This document shows positions 56,552-64,000 of a stretch of 64,000 bases of DNA, piece after piece; within the stretch, counting starts at the first letter, position 1; each line of letters begins with the position of its first letter. The DNA comes from Azotimanducus sp963663145. Lineage in GTDB: Bacteria; Pseudomonadota; Gammaproteobacteria; Pseudomonadales; Azotimanducaceae. The position numbers and the translations under genes were made by a program. Location of the stretch: contig OY760134.1 in assembly GCA_963663145.1 (NCBI GenBank), positions 930,001-994,000 on the forward strand, written 5' to 3'. The notes under the pieces are model-generated. The model ran no database searches, was not told the origin of the DNA, and was given only the letters and a program-made list of their open reading frames with translations.

Positions 56552-56817
56552 TAATTATGATCGTTGATGGCGTAACATCGCTACCGAACAAATTGTTCAA
56601 TGTACGAAAGGCACATTAATCACGGTTGATAGCTTGATGGCGACGATGGAATTGGACGAGGTGCAGCTTGAAAGCAGCACTCAGATTTTCAAGTCGTATG
56701 AAGAGGCGGTGGATGCTGCTTCCAAGGTACAACGCGCAGACGGGTTCGTGACAAAGGTACAGCAGTCACGCTATGGAAAGGGCTTTGTGATTCGTAAGGT
56801 GCCAGTCACCGCCCTCT
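56552..56817 (+). repeat. diverged continuation of the direct repeat, copy 2
   Basis: Aligns without gaps to 49713-49978 with roughly 27 base differences, many of them third-position or conservative in the small gene's frame. Similarity ends after CTCT at 56814-56817. Confidence 0.85.
56622..56817 (+). pseudogene. degraded second copy of the 83-aa gene
   Basis: The start codon aligned to ATG 49783 is ACG here (56622-56624). The frame then runs with about 85-90% protein similarity through MATMELDEVQLESSTQIF and SRYGKGFVIRKVPVTAL before unrelated sequence begins. A downstream ATG at 56634 could still start translation, but the native C-terminus is gone and the following two-helix membrane gene is absent. 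Confidence 0.7.
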
Positions 56818-56821
56818 GTGG

Positions 56822-56977
56822 ATGCAGAAGCTCATGGCAGCATGGGAGAAGCGCTCGATCATCTGGCTTTCGGGTGTGCGGCGCGTGGGCAAGACAACAC
56901 TTGCGCAGGTGATTCCGGATGCTGACTACGTGAATTGCGATCTGCCGTTTTGGCTCCGGGGCAATTTCTTCATTTAA
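56822..56977 (+). pseudogene. N-terminal fragment of an AAA_14/DUF4143-type ATPase
   Basis: ATG 56822 opens a 51-codon frame: MQKLMAAWEKRSIIWLSGV, then the Walker A RRVGKTTLAQ and YVNCDLP. This is the typical start of bacterial AAA_14-DUF4143 ATP-binding proteins, which run to about 380 residues. Here it stops at 56977 soon after the first strand, so it is a remnant. Confidence 0.6.
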
Positions 56978-57140
56978 TTAAATAGGTTAAATTCGAGAAA
57001 GAGCGGACTGGTGAATTTTCCGGGTTAGGTCGACTATAGCAACCTCGCAAGTCTCAGCGGATTGGGCCGACCAATAGTGATGTCACAATTTGAAGCGCTT
57101 CAAGTAGCGCATCCGGCACATCTGGTGCGGCCCTATCAAG

Positions 57141-57622
57141 GTGGCGGAAAAGCGGAAATCGTGCGGCGCCCAAAATGCTATGGATTCGACGCTGGATTTG
57201 TCACGCTTGAGCGAGGATGGCATGAACTTCGAGAAGACGACCGCGGCATTCTGTGGGAGCACGGCGCTGTCGCGGAACGCCTACGACGGGCACACGCTCT
57301 GGACGACCATCTCGTCCACATCGACGACGCTCAACCACACGGTCACCGGCCTAGCCCCGAGCTTCGGCAGCGCCACGATCAATGAACAGGCGGACACCCA
57401 GAAGGTGGTGATCGAACCGCTGCGGCTGCCCGCGGCTTCGGGCGGTGATCGGGAGTTGATCTACGCGCTGACGCTGGACTTGTCGGCGGGCCTGACGTTC
57501 GATGGGCAGACGCAGCCATCGCGGCGCTGACGCTGCCGGAGGCGACGGGCGGCTACGAAATTCCAAACCAGTGGACCCAAGGCGGCCCGCAATTCGAACT
57601 GGTCTTCTCGCGGGAATTCTAA
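57141..57622 (+). pseudogene. fragment of a cell-surface protein with putative-Ig (He_PIG) repeats
   Basis: Two frames carry pieces of a repetitive extracellular module: FGSATINEQADTQKVVIEPL with LRLPAASGGDRELIYALTLD then LSAGLTFDGQT, and, after a frame change near 57510, IAALTLPEATGGYEIPNQ, ending VFSREF before TAA at 57620. The units LPxAxGG..LxYALxxxLxAGLTFDGxT are typical of He_PIG/cadherin-like repeats in very large surface proteins. No complete gene remains. The stretch 56978-57140 and 57623-57770 hold nothing else recognised. Confidence 0.5.
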
Positions 57623-57770
57623 GCAAAGCCGTAAACGGAAAAGCACACTCGCCCTCAGACGAGGCAGTGTGCTCGCGGAAAGTTGTCATTGCACTTGATT
57701 GGTGACCCTGTTGGCGCTATGCTGATATTCCATCTTGGGGCGACCGTTAGGTGGCATCGAAAAGAACAAG

Positions 57771-59516
57771 ATGGATCCCTCAAAATCCTCGGCTATTGAG
57801 TCAAATAACTCGGTTTCGGACGATACACGCTTTATTTTTGTGACGGGCGGTGTTGTCTCGTCGCTTGGAAAAGGGGTGGTGACCGCCTCGCTGGCTTCCA
57901 TTCTCGAGGCGCGTGGGCTGTCGATCAATGTCTTGAAGATGGACCCATATATCAACGTCGATCCGGGCACCATGAGTCCCTTTCAGCACGGCGAAGTCTT
58001 TGTGACTGCCGACGGCGCGGAAACGGACTTGGACTTGGGTCACTACGAACGCTTCATGCGCGTGCGCATGTCTCGCCAAAACAACCTTACCGCCGGAGGC
58101 ATCTACGAAACCGTGCTCAAGCGGGAACGGCGCGGCGACTATCTTGGCGCCACGGTTCAAGTGATCCCGCACATCACCGATGAGATCAAAAGCCGCATCC
58201 ACACCGTCGGAAAGGGTCATGATGTTGCGATTGTTGAAATCGGCGGCACCGTTGGCGACATCGAATCGCTGCCGTTCTTGGAGGCCGCACGGCAAATCCG
58301 ACTGGATGTGGGTGCTGAGCGGTGCGCCTTCATCCACCTGACCTTGGTGCCCTATATCGCCACCGCCGGAGAGACCAAGACCAAGCCGACGCAGCATTCG
58401 GTGAAGGAGTTGCGCTCGATCGGTCTGATGCCGGATGTCTTGGTCTGTCGCTCCGAGGAAGCCTTGACGAAAAGCGCGCGCGAAAAGATTGCGCTTTTCT
58501 GCAACGTCGAGAAGCGGGCAGTGATCTCCCTCCCGGACATGGATACCATCTACGAAGTGCCCTTGAAACTCGGCAAAGAAGGGCTCGATGCGCTGGTTGC
58601 CAAGAAATTGCGTCTCAATGGCGGGCCGGCCGACCTCTCCGACTGGTCGAATGTGGTGGAAGCGGAACGGACACCGGACTGCGAATTGAATGTGGCCATG
58701 GTCGGCAAATATCTTGATCTGCCGGATGCCTACAAGTCCCTTATGGAGGCGCTGCAGCACGCCGGCATTCATACGGGTGCGAAAGTGAACGTCATGTCGG
58801 TTGACAGCGAAATCATTGACGAAGAGGGCTGCGAGGTGTTGCGGCAGGCCGATGCCATCCTGGTGCCGGGCGGATTTGGCGATAGAGGTTTCGAAGGCAA
58901 GGTGGCGGCGGCCGGATATGCGCGCGAGAACGGCGTGCCCTACCTCGGTATCTGTTACGGGTTGCATGCTGCCATCATTGAGTTTGCGCGAAACGTTGCC
59001 GGGATTCTGGATGCCCACTCGCAAGAGCTCGTGCCGGATACGCCCGATCCGGTGATCGGGCTGGTTGAAACTTGGCATGATGGAGAGGTCGAAGAAGTGC
59101 GCGATGGCAGCGAAGGCTTAGGCGGCACCATGCGCCTCGGCGAGCAGCCCTGTGAACTCGCCGAAGGTTCGCTTATCCGCAGAACCTACGGTACAGAGGT
59201 GCTTCATGAGCGATACCGGCACAGATTCATGGTGAACGAAGCCTATGTGAAGCGTTTCGTGGAGCTCGGCATGCGCGTTGGCGGACGTTCGCAAACAGAC
59301 GGACTCGTGGAGGCGATCGAGTATGCCGATCACAATTGGTTTGTCGCCTGCCAGTTTCATCCCGAATTCACCTCGTCTCCGCGCAAGGGTCATCCACTCT
59401 TTACGGGCTTTGTGAAGGCGGCGCGCAAGCGGCGTGAATTGGCCGAGGGAGTGAGAGCCACAGCCGGGAAGGGTGCTGAGTTCAGCCCGCAAGACCGTCT
59501 CACAAGCGTTCACTGA
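57771..59516 (+). CDS. pyrG: CTP synthase PyrG
   Basis: PyrG aminates UTP to CTP using glutamine-derived ammonia. The 581-residue protein (slightly long, with an approximately 20-residue N-terminal extension) has the synthetase core RFIFVTGGVVSSLGKGVVTA, KMDPYINVDPGTMSPFQHGE and HITDEIKSRIH. Its class I glutamine amidotransferase domain has the nucleophile in LGICYGLHAAIIEFARN, where most enzymes read GICLGMQ, and the His/Glu pair in CQFHPEFTSSP. ATG 57771 is chosen over TTG 57735. kdsA follows 3 bp downstream, a conserved pair. Confidence 0.95.
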   Translation: MDPSKSSAIESNNSVSDDTRFIFVTGGVVSSLGKGVVTASLASILEARGLSINVLKMDPYINVDPGTMSPFQHGEVFVTADGAETDLDLGHYERFMRVRMSRQNNLTAGGIYETVLKRERRGDYLGATVQVIPHITDEIKSRIHTVGKGHDVAIVEIGGTVGDIESLPFLEAARQIRLDVGAERCAFIHLTLVPYIATAGETKTKPTQHSVKELRSIGLMPDVLVCRSEEALTKSAREKIALFCNVEKRAVISLPDMDTIYEVPLKLGKEGLDALVAKKLRLNGGPADLSDWSNVVEAERTPDCELNVAMVGKYLDLPDAYKSLMEALQHAGIHTGAKVNVMSVDSEIIDEEGCEVLRQADAILVPGGFGDRGFEGKVAAAGYARENGVPYLGICYGLHAAIIEFARNVAGILDAHSQELVPDTPDPVIGLVETWHDGEVEEVRDGSEGLGGTMRLGEQPCELAEGSLIRRTYGTEVLHERYRHRFMVNEAYVKRFVELGMRVGGRSQTDGLVEAIEYADHNWFVACQFHPEFTSSPRKGHPLFTGFVKAARKRRELAEGVRATAGKGAEFSPQDRLTSVH

Positions 59517-59519
59517 CCC

Positions 59520-60377
59520 ATGAATATCTGTGGATTTCGCGTCGCAAACGATGCCCCCTTTTTCTTGATTGCCGGACCTTGCGTCATAGAAAGCTATGGC
59601 CTCGCCATGCAAACGTCTCTGCAACTCAAAGAGATCACGACGCGGCTGGGTATCCCCTTCATCTACAAGAGTTCTTTCGACAAGGCCAATCGCTCTTCGC
59701 ACGAGAGTTTTCGCGGCCCGGGACTTGAGGAAGGGCTGCGGATCTTGGAGGCGGTTCGTCGCCAAAACGAGGTGCCGGTGCTTACCGATGTTCATGAGGA
59801 CACGCCGCTCGATGCGGTGGCAGAGGTGGTGTCGGTGCTGCAAACACCCGCCTTTCTGTGTCGGCAAACCAACTTCATTCAGCGCGTGAGTACGCAAGGG
59901 CTGCCGGTGAACATCAAGAAGGGGCAGTTTCTGGCGCCCAGCGACATGACGAACGTGGTGGCCAAGGCCAAGGCGACCGGCAACGAACAGATCATGGTCT
60001 GTGAACGCGGGGTGAGTTTTGGTTACAACATGCTGGTTTCCGATATGCGCGCCTTGGCGATCATGCGCGACACCGGATGTCCGGTCGTCTTTGATGCGAC
60101 CCATTCGGTGCAGATGCCGGGCGGGCTTGGCAACCGCTCCGGAGGACAGCGCGAAATGGTGCCGGTGCTCGCTCGCGCGGCGATCGCCGCCGGCGTGGCC
60201 GGTCTGTTCATGGAAACGCATCCGACTCCGGAACAGGCGCTTTCCGATGGCCCAAACGCGTTTCCATTGGGGCTGCTTGAATCCTTCCTATCCATGTTGT
60301 GCGAAATCGACGCGGCGGTGAAGGCCCATCCTTGGCTCGAAGCTTCACAAGAGATTAGGGATGGCGGACGCGATTAG
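59520..60377 (+). CDS. kdsA: 3-deoxy-8-phosphooctulonate synthase KdsA
   Basis: KdsA condenses phosphoenolpyruvate with arabinose 5-phosphate to KDO 8-phosphate for the LPS inner core. The 285-residue TIM-barrel protein has IAGPCVIESYGLAMQT near the N-terminus, FIYKSSFDKANRSS, TDVHEDTPLDAVAE and VFDATHSVQMPGG. It starts 3 bp after pyrG and overlaps eno by 17 bp, the typical pyrG-kdsA-eno order. Its presence shows that the cell makes KDO-containing LPS although lpxC is missing from its normal place. Confidence 0.95.
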   Translation: MNICGFRVANDAPFFLIAGPCVIESYGLAMQTSLQLKEITTRLGIPFIYKSSFDKANRSSHESFRGPGLEEGLRILEAVRRQNEVPVLTDVHEDTPLDAVAEVVSVLQTPAFLCRQTNFIQRVSTQGLPVNIKKGQFLAPSDMTNVVAKAKATGNEQIMVCERGVSFGYNMLVSDMRALAIMRDTGCPVVFDATHSVQMPGGLGNRSGGQREMVPVLARAAIAAGVAGLFMETHPTPEQALSDGPNAFPLGLLESFLSMLCEIDAAVKAHPWLEASQEIRDGGRD

Positions 60378-61665
60378 CATTATTGACGCGCGTGCGCGCG
60401 AGGTGTTGGATTCGCGCGGCAATCCGACCTTGGAAGCGGATGTGCTCGTGAAGGCGTCCGATGGACGAGAGATCTTTGGCTCGGCCATGGTGCCTTCCGG
60501 TGCCTCAACCGGTTCACGCGAGGCGCGGGAGCTGCGCGACGGGGATGAGAGTCGCTTTCTCGGCAAGGGGGTGCGGCGTGCGATCGCCAAAGTGAGCGAT
60601 GCGATCCTGCCGCGCATCAAGGGGATGGATGCGGATCTCCAGGGCGATGTGGACGAAGCGATGATCGCGCTCGATCCGAGTCCGATGAAATCACAGCTCG
60701 GCGCGAACGCCATTCTTGGCGTCTCGCTCGCCTGTGCGCGGGCGGCGGCGGCGGCGAAGGGTATACCTCTCTATCAGCACATTTCCGATCTCTACAGCCG
60801 TGAACAAGGGGTCATCCTGCCTCTGCCAATGATGAATATAGTCAATGGCGGTGCGCACGCGAGCAACAGCGTTGACATTCAGGAATTCATGATCCTCCCG
60901 GTAGGCACCGAATCGCTTGCCGAAGCGGTGCGAATGGGTTCGGAAATCTTCCAGCACTTAAAGGCGATTCTTGTTGCGCAAGGGCTGTCCACCGGACTCG
61001 GTGATGAGGGCGGCTTCGCGCCTGATTTGGCGGGTAGCCGCAATGCCCTCGACCTCATTGGCGAGGCCGTATCGCAAGCAGGCTACCGACTCGGCGAAGA
61101 GGTGGTGCTGGGTCTCGATTGCGCGGCGAGCGAATTTCATGAAGACGGCCTGTATAAACTTGAGGGAGAGACTTTCACCGCCGACCAACTCTGCCGCTGG
61201 ATGCGGGACCTCGCCAGAGACTACCCGATTGTGTCGATCGAGGACGGCATGGCGGAAGACGATTGGGCGGGCTGGGGGCAATTGACCGAGGCGCTGGGGG
61301 ATTCGATACAACTGGTGGGTGACGACCTGTTTGTCACCCATGCCGACACCTTAAAGCGAGGTATAGACAGCAAGGTGGGCAATGCAATTCTGATCAAGGT
61401 CAATCAGGTCGGCACCTTGACCGAAACTCTAGCGGCCATCAAATTGGCGCAGGACAGCGGCTACGGCGTGGTGATATCCCATCGCTCCGGTGAAACCGAA
61501 GACAGCTTCATCGCCGATCTTGCGGTCGCCACCAACGCCGGTCAAATCAAAACAGGCTCGCTCAGCCGGTCGGACCGCACCGCCAAGTACAATCGACTTA
61601 TCCGAATTGAGGAAGAACTCGGCGTGAGTGCAAGGTTCAACAACACCCCGGGAGTATTGCAATGA
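60361..61665 (+). CDS. eno: enolase
   Basis: Enolase interconverts 2-phosphoglycerate and phosphoenolpyruvate. The 434-residue protein shows IDAREVLDSRGNPT-like DARAREVLDSRGNPTLEADV, GSAMVPSGASTGSREARELR, the magnesium ligands in LDCAASEF, SIEDGMAEDDW and LVGDDLFVTH, and SHRSGETEDSFIADLAVA. It overlaps kdsA by 17 bp and ftsB by 4 bp. PEP made here is also the substrate of KdsA next door. Confidence 0.96.
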   Translation: MADAISIIDARAREVLDSRGNPTLEADVLVKASDGREIFGSAMVPSGASTGSREARELRDGDESRFLGKGVRRAIAKVSDAILPRIKGMDADLQGDVDEAMIALDPSPMKSQLGANAILGVSLACARAAAAAKGIPLYQHISDLYSREQGVILPLPMMNIVNGGAHASNSVDIQEFMILPVGTESLAEAVRMGSEIFQHLKAILVAQGLSTGLGDEGGFAPDLAGSRNALDLIGEAVSQAGYRLGEEVVLGLDCAASEFHEDGLYKLEGETFTADQLCRWMRDLARDYPIVSIEDGMAEDDWAGWGQLTEALGDSIQLVGDDLFVTHADTLKRGIDSKVGNAILIKVNQVGTLTETLAAIKLAQDSGYGVVISHRSGETEDSFIADLAVATNAGQIKTGSLSRSDRTAKYNRLIRIEEELGVSARFNNTPGVLQ

Positions 61666-62030
61666 CGGACAAGAATTCGCGCGCTAGCGAGCAGCAGTCG
61701 GCTGGGCAGGGGCTCTCGCCCATGCGAAAACTCTGGTGCGCGCTCGGCTATGCGATCGGGGTCTTTCTGCTGCTCACCCTACAGTACCGGCTGTGGTTCA
61801 GCGACGTCGGCTACTTGGCGCAACGCGAAATTCGCGAGGAAATTCGCCGCACCGAGGTGCGCAACGCGAAGCTCGAAGCGCGCAATCGTGAGGTGGCTCG
61901 GCAGATCGAGGCGCTGTCTGGGGACTTGACGCAGATTGAGTCGAAGGTGCGCGAGGATCTCGGCATGGTTGGCGCGAATGAGACCCTGTACAGGCTGCGT
62001 CCTGAACCGGGTGATGATGGTAGGGAATGA
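61662..62030 (+). CDS. ftsB: cell division protein FtsB
   Basis: FtsB pairs with FtsL as a coiled coil that activates septal synthesis. The 122-residue protein has a polar N-terminal extension of about 20 residues, one membrane helix (about residues 24-43, KLWCALGYAIGVFLLLTLQY) and a coiled coil (VRNAKLEARNREVARQIEAL), ending with EDLGMVGANETLYRLRPE, close to the conserved FtsB tail. Position directly after eno is diagnostic. The genes usually following (ispD, ispF, truD, surE) are absent; pcm comes next. Confidence 0.92.
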   Translation: MTDKNSRASEQQSAGQGLSPMRKLWCALGYAIGVFLLLTLQYRLWFSDVGYLAQREIREEIRRTEVRNAKLEARNREVARQIEALSGDLTQIESKVREDLGMVGANETLYRLRPEPGDDGRE

Positions 62031-62043
62031 CGTCAAGGAATTG

Positions 62044-62661
62044 ATGGCCGAGCGCGAGCGGCTCGTGGAGCAGTTGCGATGCAATGGCATCGCAAACGAG
62101 CGCGTGCTTGAAGCCATACTGGAAACACCCCGTCACGAATTCGTTCCGAGCGCACTACGCCGTGAAGCCTACCTTGACGCACCCTTGCCGATCGGCAGGG
62201 CGCAGATGATTTCTCAGCCTTGGGTGGTGGCGCGAATGACCGAGCTCTTGCTTGAGCCTTCGCCCCGCAGGGTGCTGGAAGTGGGCACCGGCTCCGGGTA
62301 CCAAGCAGCCGTTCTGGCAAGACTGGTCGATGAAGTATTCAGCGTGGAGCGCATCGCTAGTCTCGCGCAAGGCGCCAAAGCGGTCTTTCGGCGACTCGGC
62401 CTGAAGAATATTCGATGCATTCATGCGGACGGATGTAGTGGCTGGGAATCTGAAGCGCCCTTTGAAGCCATCATGGTGACTGCGGGCGCGAAAAAGGTTC
62501 CGAAGGCGCTCTATCCGCAACTTGCCGAAGGCGGGCGGCTTGTCATGCCGGTGGGCCACGTCATTCAGTACCTGCTCATTTCGGACTTTTCCGACGGTGC
62601 CCAGTCGGACTACTCGACGGAAGCGGTGAGATTCGTGCCTTTGCTATCGGGGGTCGAGTGA
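62044..62661 (+). CDS. pcm: protein-L-isoaspartate O-methyltransferase
   Basis: Pcm methylates isoaspartyl residues in aged proteins to start their repair. The 205-residue protein has RHEFVPSALRREAYLDAPLP, the SAM loop VLEVGTGSGYQAAVLARLVD and the C-terminal half EAPFEAIMVTAGAKKVPKAL. ATG 62044 follows AAGGA with a short spacer; in-frame ATGs at 62014 and 62017 would overlap ftsB. It usually pairs with surE, which is absent. The next gene starts directly after the stop. Confidence 0.92.
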   Translation: MAERERLVEQLRCNGIANERVLEAILETPRHEFVPSALRREAYLDAPLPIGRAQMISQPWVVARMTELLLEPSPRRVLEVGTGSGYQAAVLARLVDEVFSVERIASLAQGAKAVFRRLGLKNIRCIHADGCSGWESEAPFEAIMVTAGAKKVPKALYPQLAEGGRLVMPVGHVIQYLLISDFSDGAQSDYSTEAVRFVPLLSGVE

Positions 62662-63555
62662 ATGCCATCCGCATCGGGGAGGCTCGCGCTGGTCGGCAAG
62701 GGCATGCTCATTGGATGCGCCGAACTGATTCCAAGTGTTTCGGGCGGCACCATCGCGCTATTGACAGGCATCTGGACGCAATTGATCCTTAGTCTGGCGG
62801 GCTTTGGCCGTGATTCGCTTTCCATGCTGATGCGCGGCGAGTTCAGGCGCTTCTGGCGGGTACACAACATGGAGTTGCTGAGCTTGGTGCTCATCGGCAG
62901 CCTGATCGGGCTGTTTGCCTTGGCTCGCCTCGTGCACTTGGTGCTTGAGCAGCAACCGCAAGCACTGATGGCGATTATTTTCGGCGTGATCTTAGGCTCC
63001 ACACCGCGCATGTTGACTTCGCTTAGGAGCGGCACTTGGCGGCGTAGCCTGCCGCTGTTGCTTGTTGGTGCAGTGTGTGGGGTGCTCATGGGCCTTCTGC
63101 CGACCAATGCCTTTTCCGCTGGCGTTCTGCTGATGTTCATCAGTGCTGCTCTGGCCAGTTGCGCGGCCTTGCTGCCGGGCCTGTCAGGCGCGTATATTTT
63201 GCTGATAATAGGTGTCTATGACGAAGCGGTGCGTGCCGTGGCGGAATTCGACCTGATCATACTGCTGGCACTTGCCGCCGGGGTGCTTTGCGGCGTGCTC
63301 AGCTTTGCTCGTCTGATACGAAAACTCTTGGCTTCCCATGCGCAGCCAACTATGTTGGTGCTGATAGGCTTGGTGCTCGGTAGCCTGTGGAAAATAGCGC
63401 CAAAGGGCTTCGAACTGTCGGGATTCTGGGGCTTTGCACAATCCGTAGACGCGGCGCTGCCGATCGGCACTTGCCTTCTTCTCATGCTCTTGGGACTTCT
63501 TGCGGGATATGCGCTCGCGCGAGGTGTTGGAGACTTCGGGATGGGGCAGCGATGA
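62662..63555 (+). CDS. DUF368-family polyprenyl-phosphate transporter (PopT-like)
   Basis: The 297-residue protein is integral, with about eight hydrophobic segments, and has the DUF368 motif GCAELIPSVSGGTIALLTGI near the N-terminus and an echoing ALLPGLSGAYILLIIGVYDE in the second half, indicating an internal duplication. Members of this family have been shown to help flip undecaprenyl phosphate back across the inner membrane for reuse, so it would support the MraY step encoded in this window. The start abuts the pcm stop and its end overlaps the nlpD-like gene by 4 bp. Confidence 0.85.
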   Translation: MPSASGRLALVGKGMLIGCAELIPSVSGGTIALLTGIWTQLILSLAGFGRDSLSMLMRGEFRRFWRVHNMELLSLVLIGSLIGLFALARLVHLVLEQQPQALMAIIFGVILGSTPRMLTSLRSGTWRRSLPLLLVGAVCGVLMGLLPTNAFSAGVLLMFISAALASCAALLPGLSGAYILLIIGVYDEAVRAVAEFDLIILLALAAGVLCGVLSFARLIRKLLASHAQPTMLVLIGLVLGSLWKIAPKGFELSGFWGFAQSVDAALPIGTCLLLMLLGLLAGYALARGVGDFGMGQR

Positions 63556-64000
63556 TTCGCCGCCCCCTGATCTCGCTGTGCTGGCTCGCAAGCGCTTGGC
63601 TGTTGGTCGGCTGTGGGGGGACGAACAAGGGCACGACGGTGATTGAAGCGCCTCGCCCCGCCACCTACGAGTACCGCGTGAAATCGGGGGATACGCTGTT
63701 TTCGATCGCCTACCGGCACGAGATGAATTACGTGGAACTGGCGCGCGTCAATGAGATCGCCCATCCCTACACCATCTATCCCGATCAGGTTCTGAAGGTC
63801 ACAAGAGCCGAAGTGGTTCCGGCCAGCCCGCCGAAATCGCGGCGTCCCGCAACCATCCCTTCCTCAACGGTCGCCGCCAATGAGGCGGCCGCTACCAAGC
63901 CGAACACGCAACGGCAGCCTGCAACGCAGCGCCCACCCAAACCCGCATCGCCCGCGCTTGCAAGGCCGAGCGACCCTGCGGCCGCGGGTTGGGCTTGGCC
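63552..64000 (+). CDS. nlpD: NlpD-like LysM lipoprotein, partial (3' end beyond the right edge)
   Basis: ATG 63552 begins a lipoprotein signal with lipobox LLVGC. A LysM peptidoglycan-binding domain follows at about residues 40-85 (YEYRVKSGDTLFSIAYRHEM, then ELARVNEIAHPYTIYPDQVL), then a Pro/Ala/Thr-rich linker up to the window edge. NlpD has this layout followed by a degenerate M23 domain that activates the amidase AmiC during division. That domain is outside the window. Location after pcm and DUF368 is typical of nlpD, with rpoS expected next. Confidence 0.85.
   Translation, partial: MIRRPLISLCWLASAWLLVGCGGTNKGTTVIEAPRPATYEYRVKSGDTLFSIAYRHEMNYVELARVNEIAHPYTIYPDQVLKVTRAEVVPASPPKSRRPATIPSSTVAANEAAATKPNTQRQPATQRPPKPASPALARPSDPAAAGWAW

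Noticed and set aside
57801..59078. 425-residue open frame antisense to pyrG
   Set aside because: PyrG is clearly coding on the plus strand; the antisense frame has no family likeness and arises from GC-rich codon use.

Overview
The window looks like the chromosome of a free-living gammaproteobacterium. The evidence is a dcw cell-division cluster flanked by rnpB and by dciA-M23 peptidase-secA-argJ, the pyrG-kdsA-eno-ftsB-pcm-nlpD block, the ypjD-corB pair next to ffh, a large TonB-dependent receptor, type II secretion genes and an imuA-imuB-dnaE2 mutagenesis operon. KdsA and a meso-DAP-type MurE fit a Gram-negative envelope with LPS. I cannot fix the genus or family. Base composition is moderately GC-rich except in the accessory segment near 49.7-54.3 kb, which is visibly richer in AT.

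Layout. 1-6.3 kb (minus): five consecutive genes for membrane-anchored or exported proteins (PEGA, TPR-PEGA, two lipoproteins, TPR-TonB-C), followed by a divergent tusA. 7.0-12.9 kb (minus): dapD, dapE, gspN, gspC, gspD; three of these genes carry five single-base insertions in short G/C runs. 13-16 kb (minus): ypjD, corB and a small terpene-cyclase-fold protein. 16.3-25.6 kb (plus): TonB-dependent receptor, ffh, imuA-imuB-dnaE2. 25.8-29.7 kb: a CX5R phosphatase, an SDR, an AtuA-family protein and degraded fragments. 29.8-31 kb (minus): rnpB and a TIGR03084-like gene. 31.2-44.2 kb (plus): mraZ-rsmH-ftsL-ftsI-murE-mraY-murD-ftsW-murC-ftsQ-ftsA-ftsZ, nearly all overlapping. 44.2-49.6 kb: dciA (minus), M23 peptidase, secA, argJ, tRNA-Thr. 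49.7-57.7 kb: an accessory segment bounded by a second identical copy of secA 3' end-argJ-tRNA-Thr, then gene debris. 57.8-64 kb: pyrG, kdsA, eno, ftsB, pcm, a DUF368 lipid-carrier transporter and the start of an nlpD-like gene.

How the genes work together. Most of the window serves envelope growth. dapD/dapE supply diaminopimelate to MurE; MurE, MurC, MurD and MraY build lipid precursors; FtsI, FtsW, FtsL, FtsB, FtsQ, FtsA and FtsZ use them at the septum; the DUF368 protein probably recycles the undecaprenyl phosphate carrier; the M23 and NlpD-like proteins act on or regulate cell-wall splitting; SecA, Ffh and the type II system move proteins across membranes. Several genes normally found in these clusters are absent at tightly closed junctions: murF, murG, murB, ddl, lpxC, ispD, ispF, truD and surE.

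The strongest points for a second look are: (1) the 2,271-bp identical direct repeat around a foreign-looking segment that holds two convergent exonuclease-BRCT genes, one also joined to a DUF6197-like region; (2) the clustered +1 insertions in the gsp/dapE genes; (3) the pared-down dcw cluster with an altered SxN motif in FtsI; and (4) the uncharacterised exported-protein cluster at the left edge.
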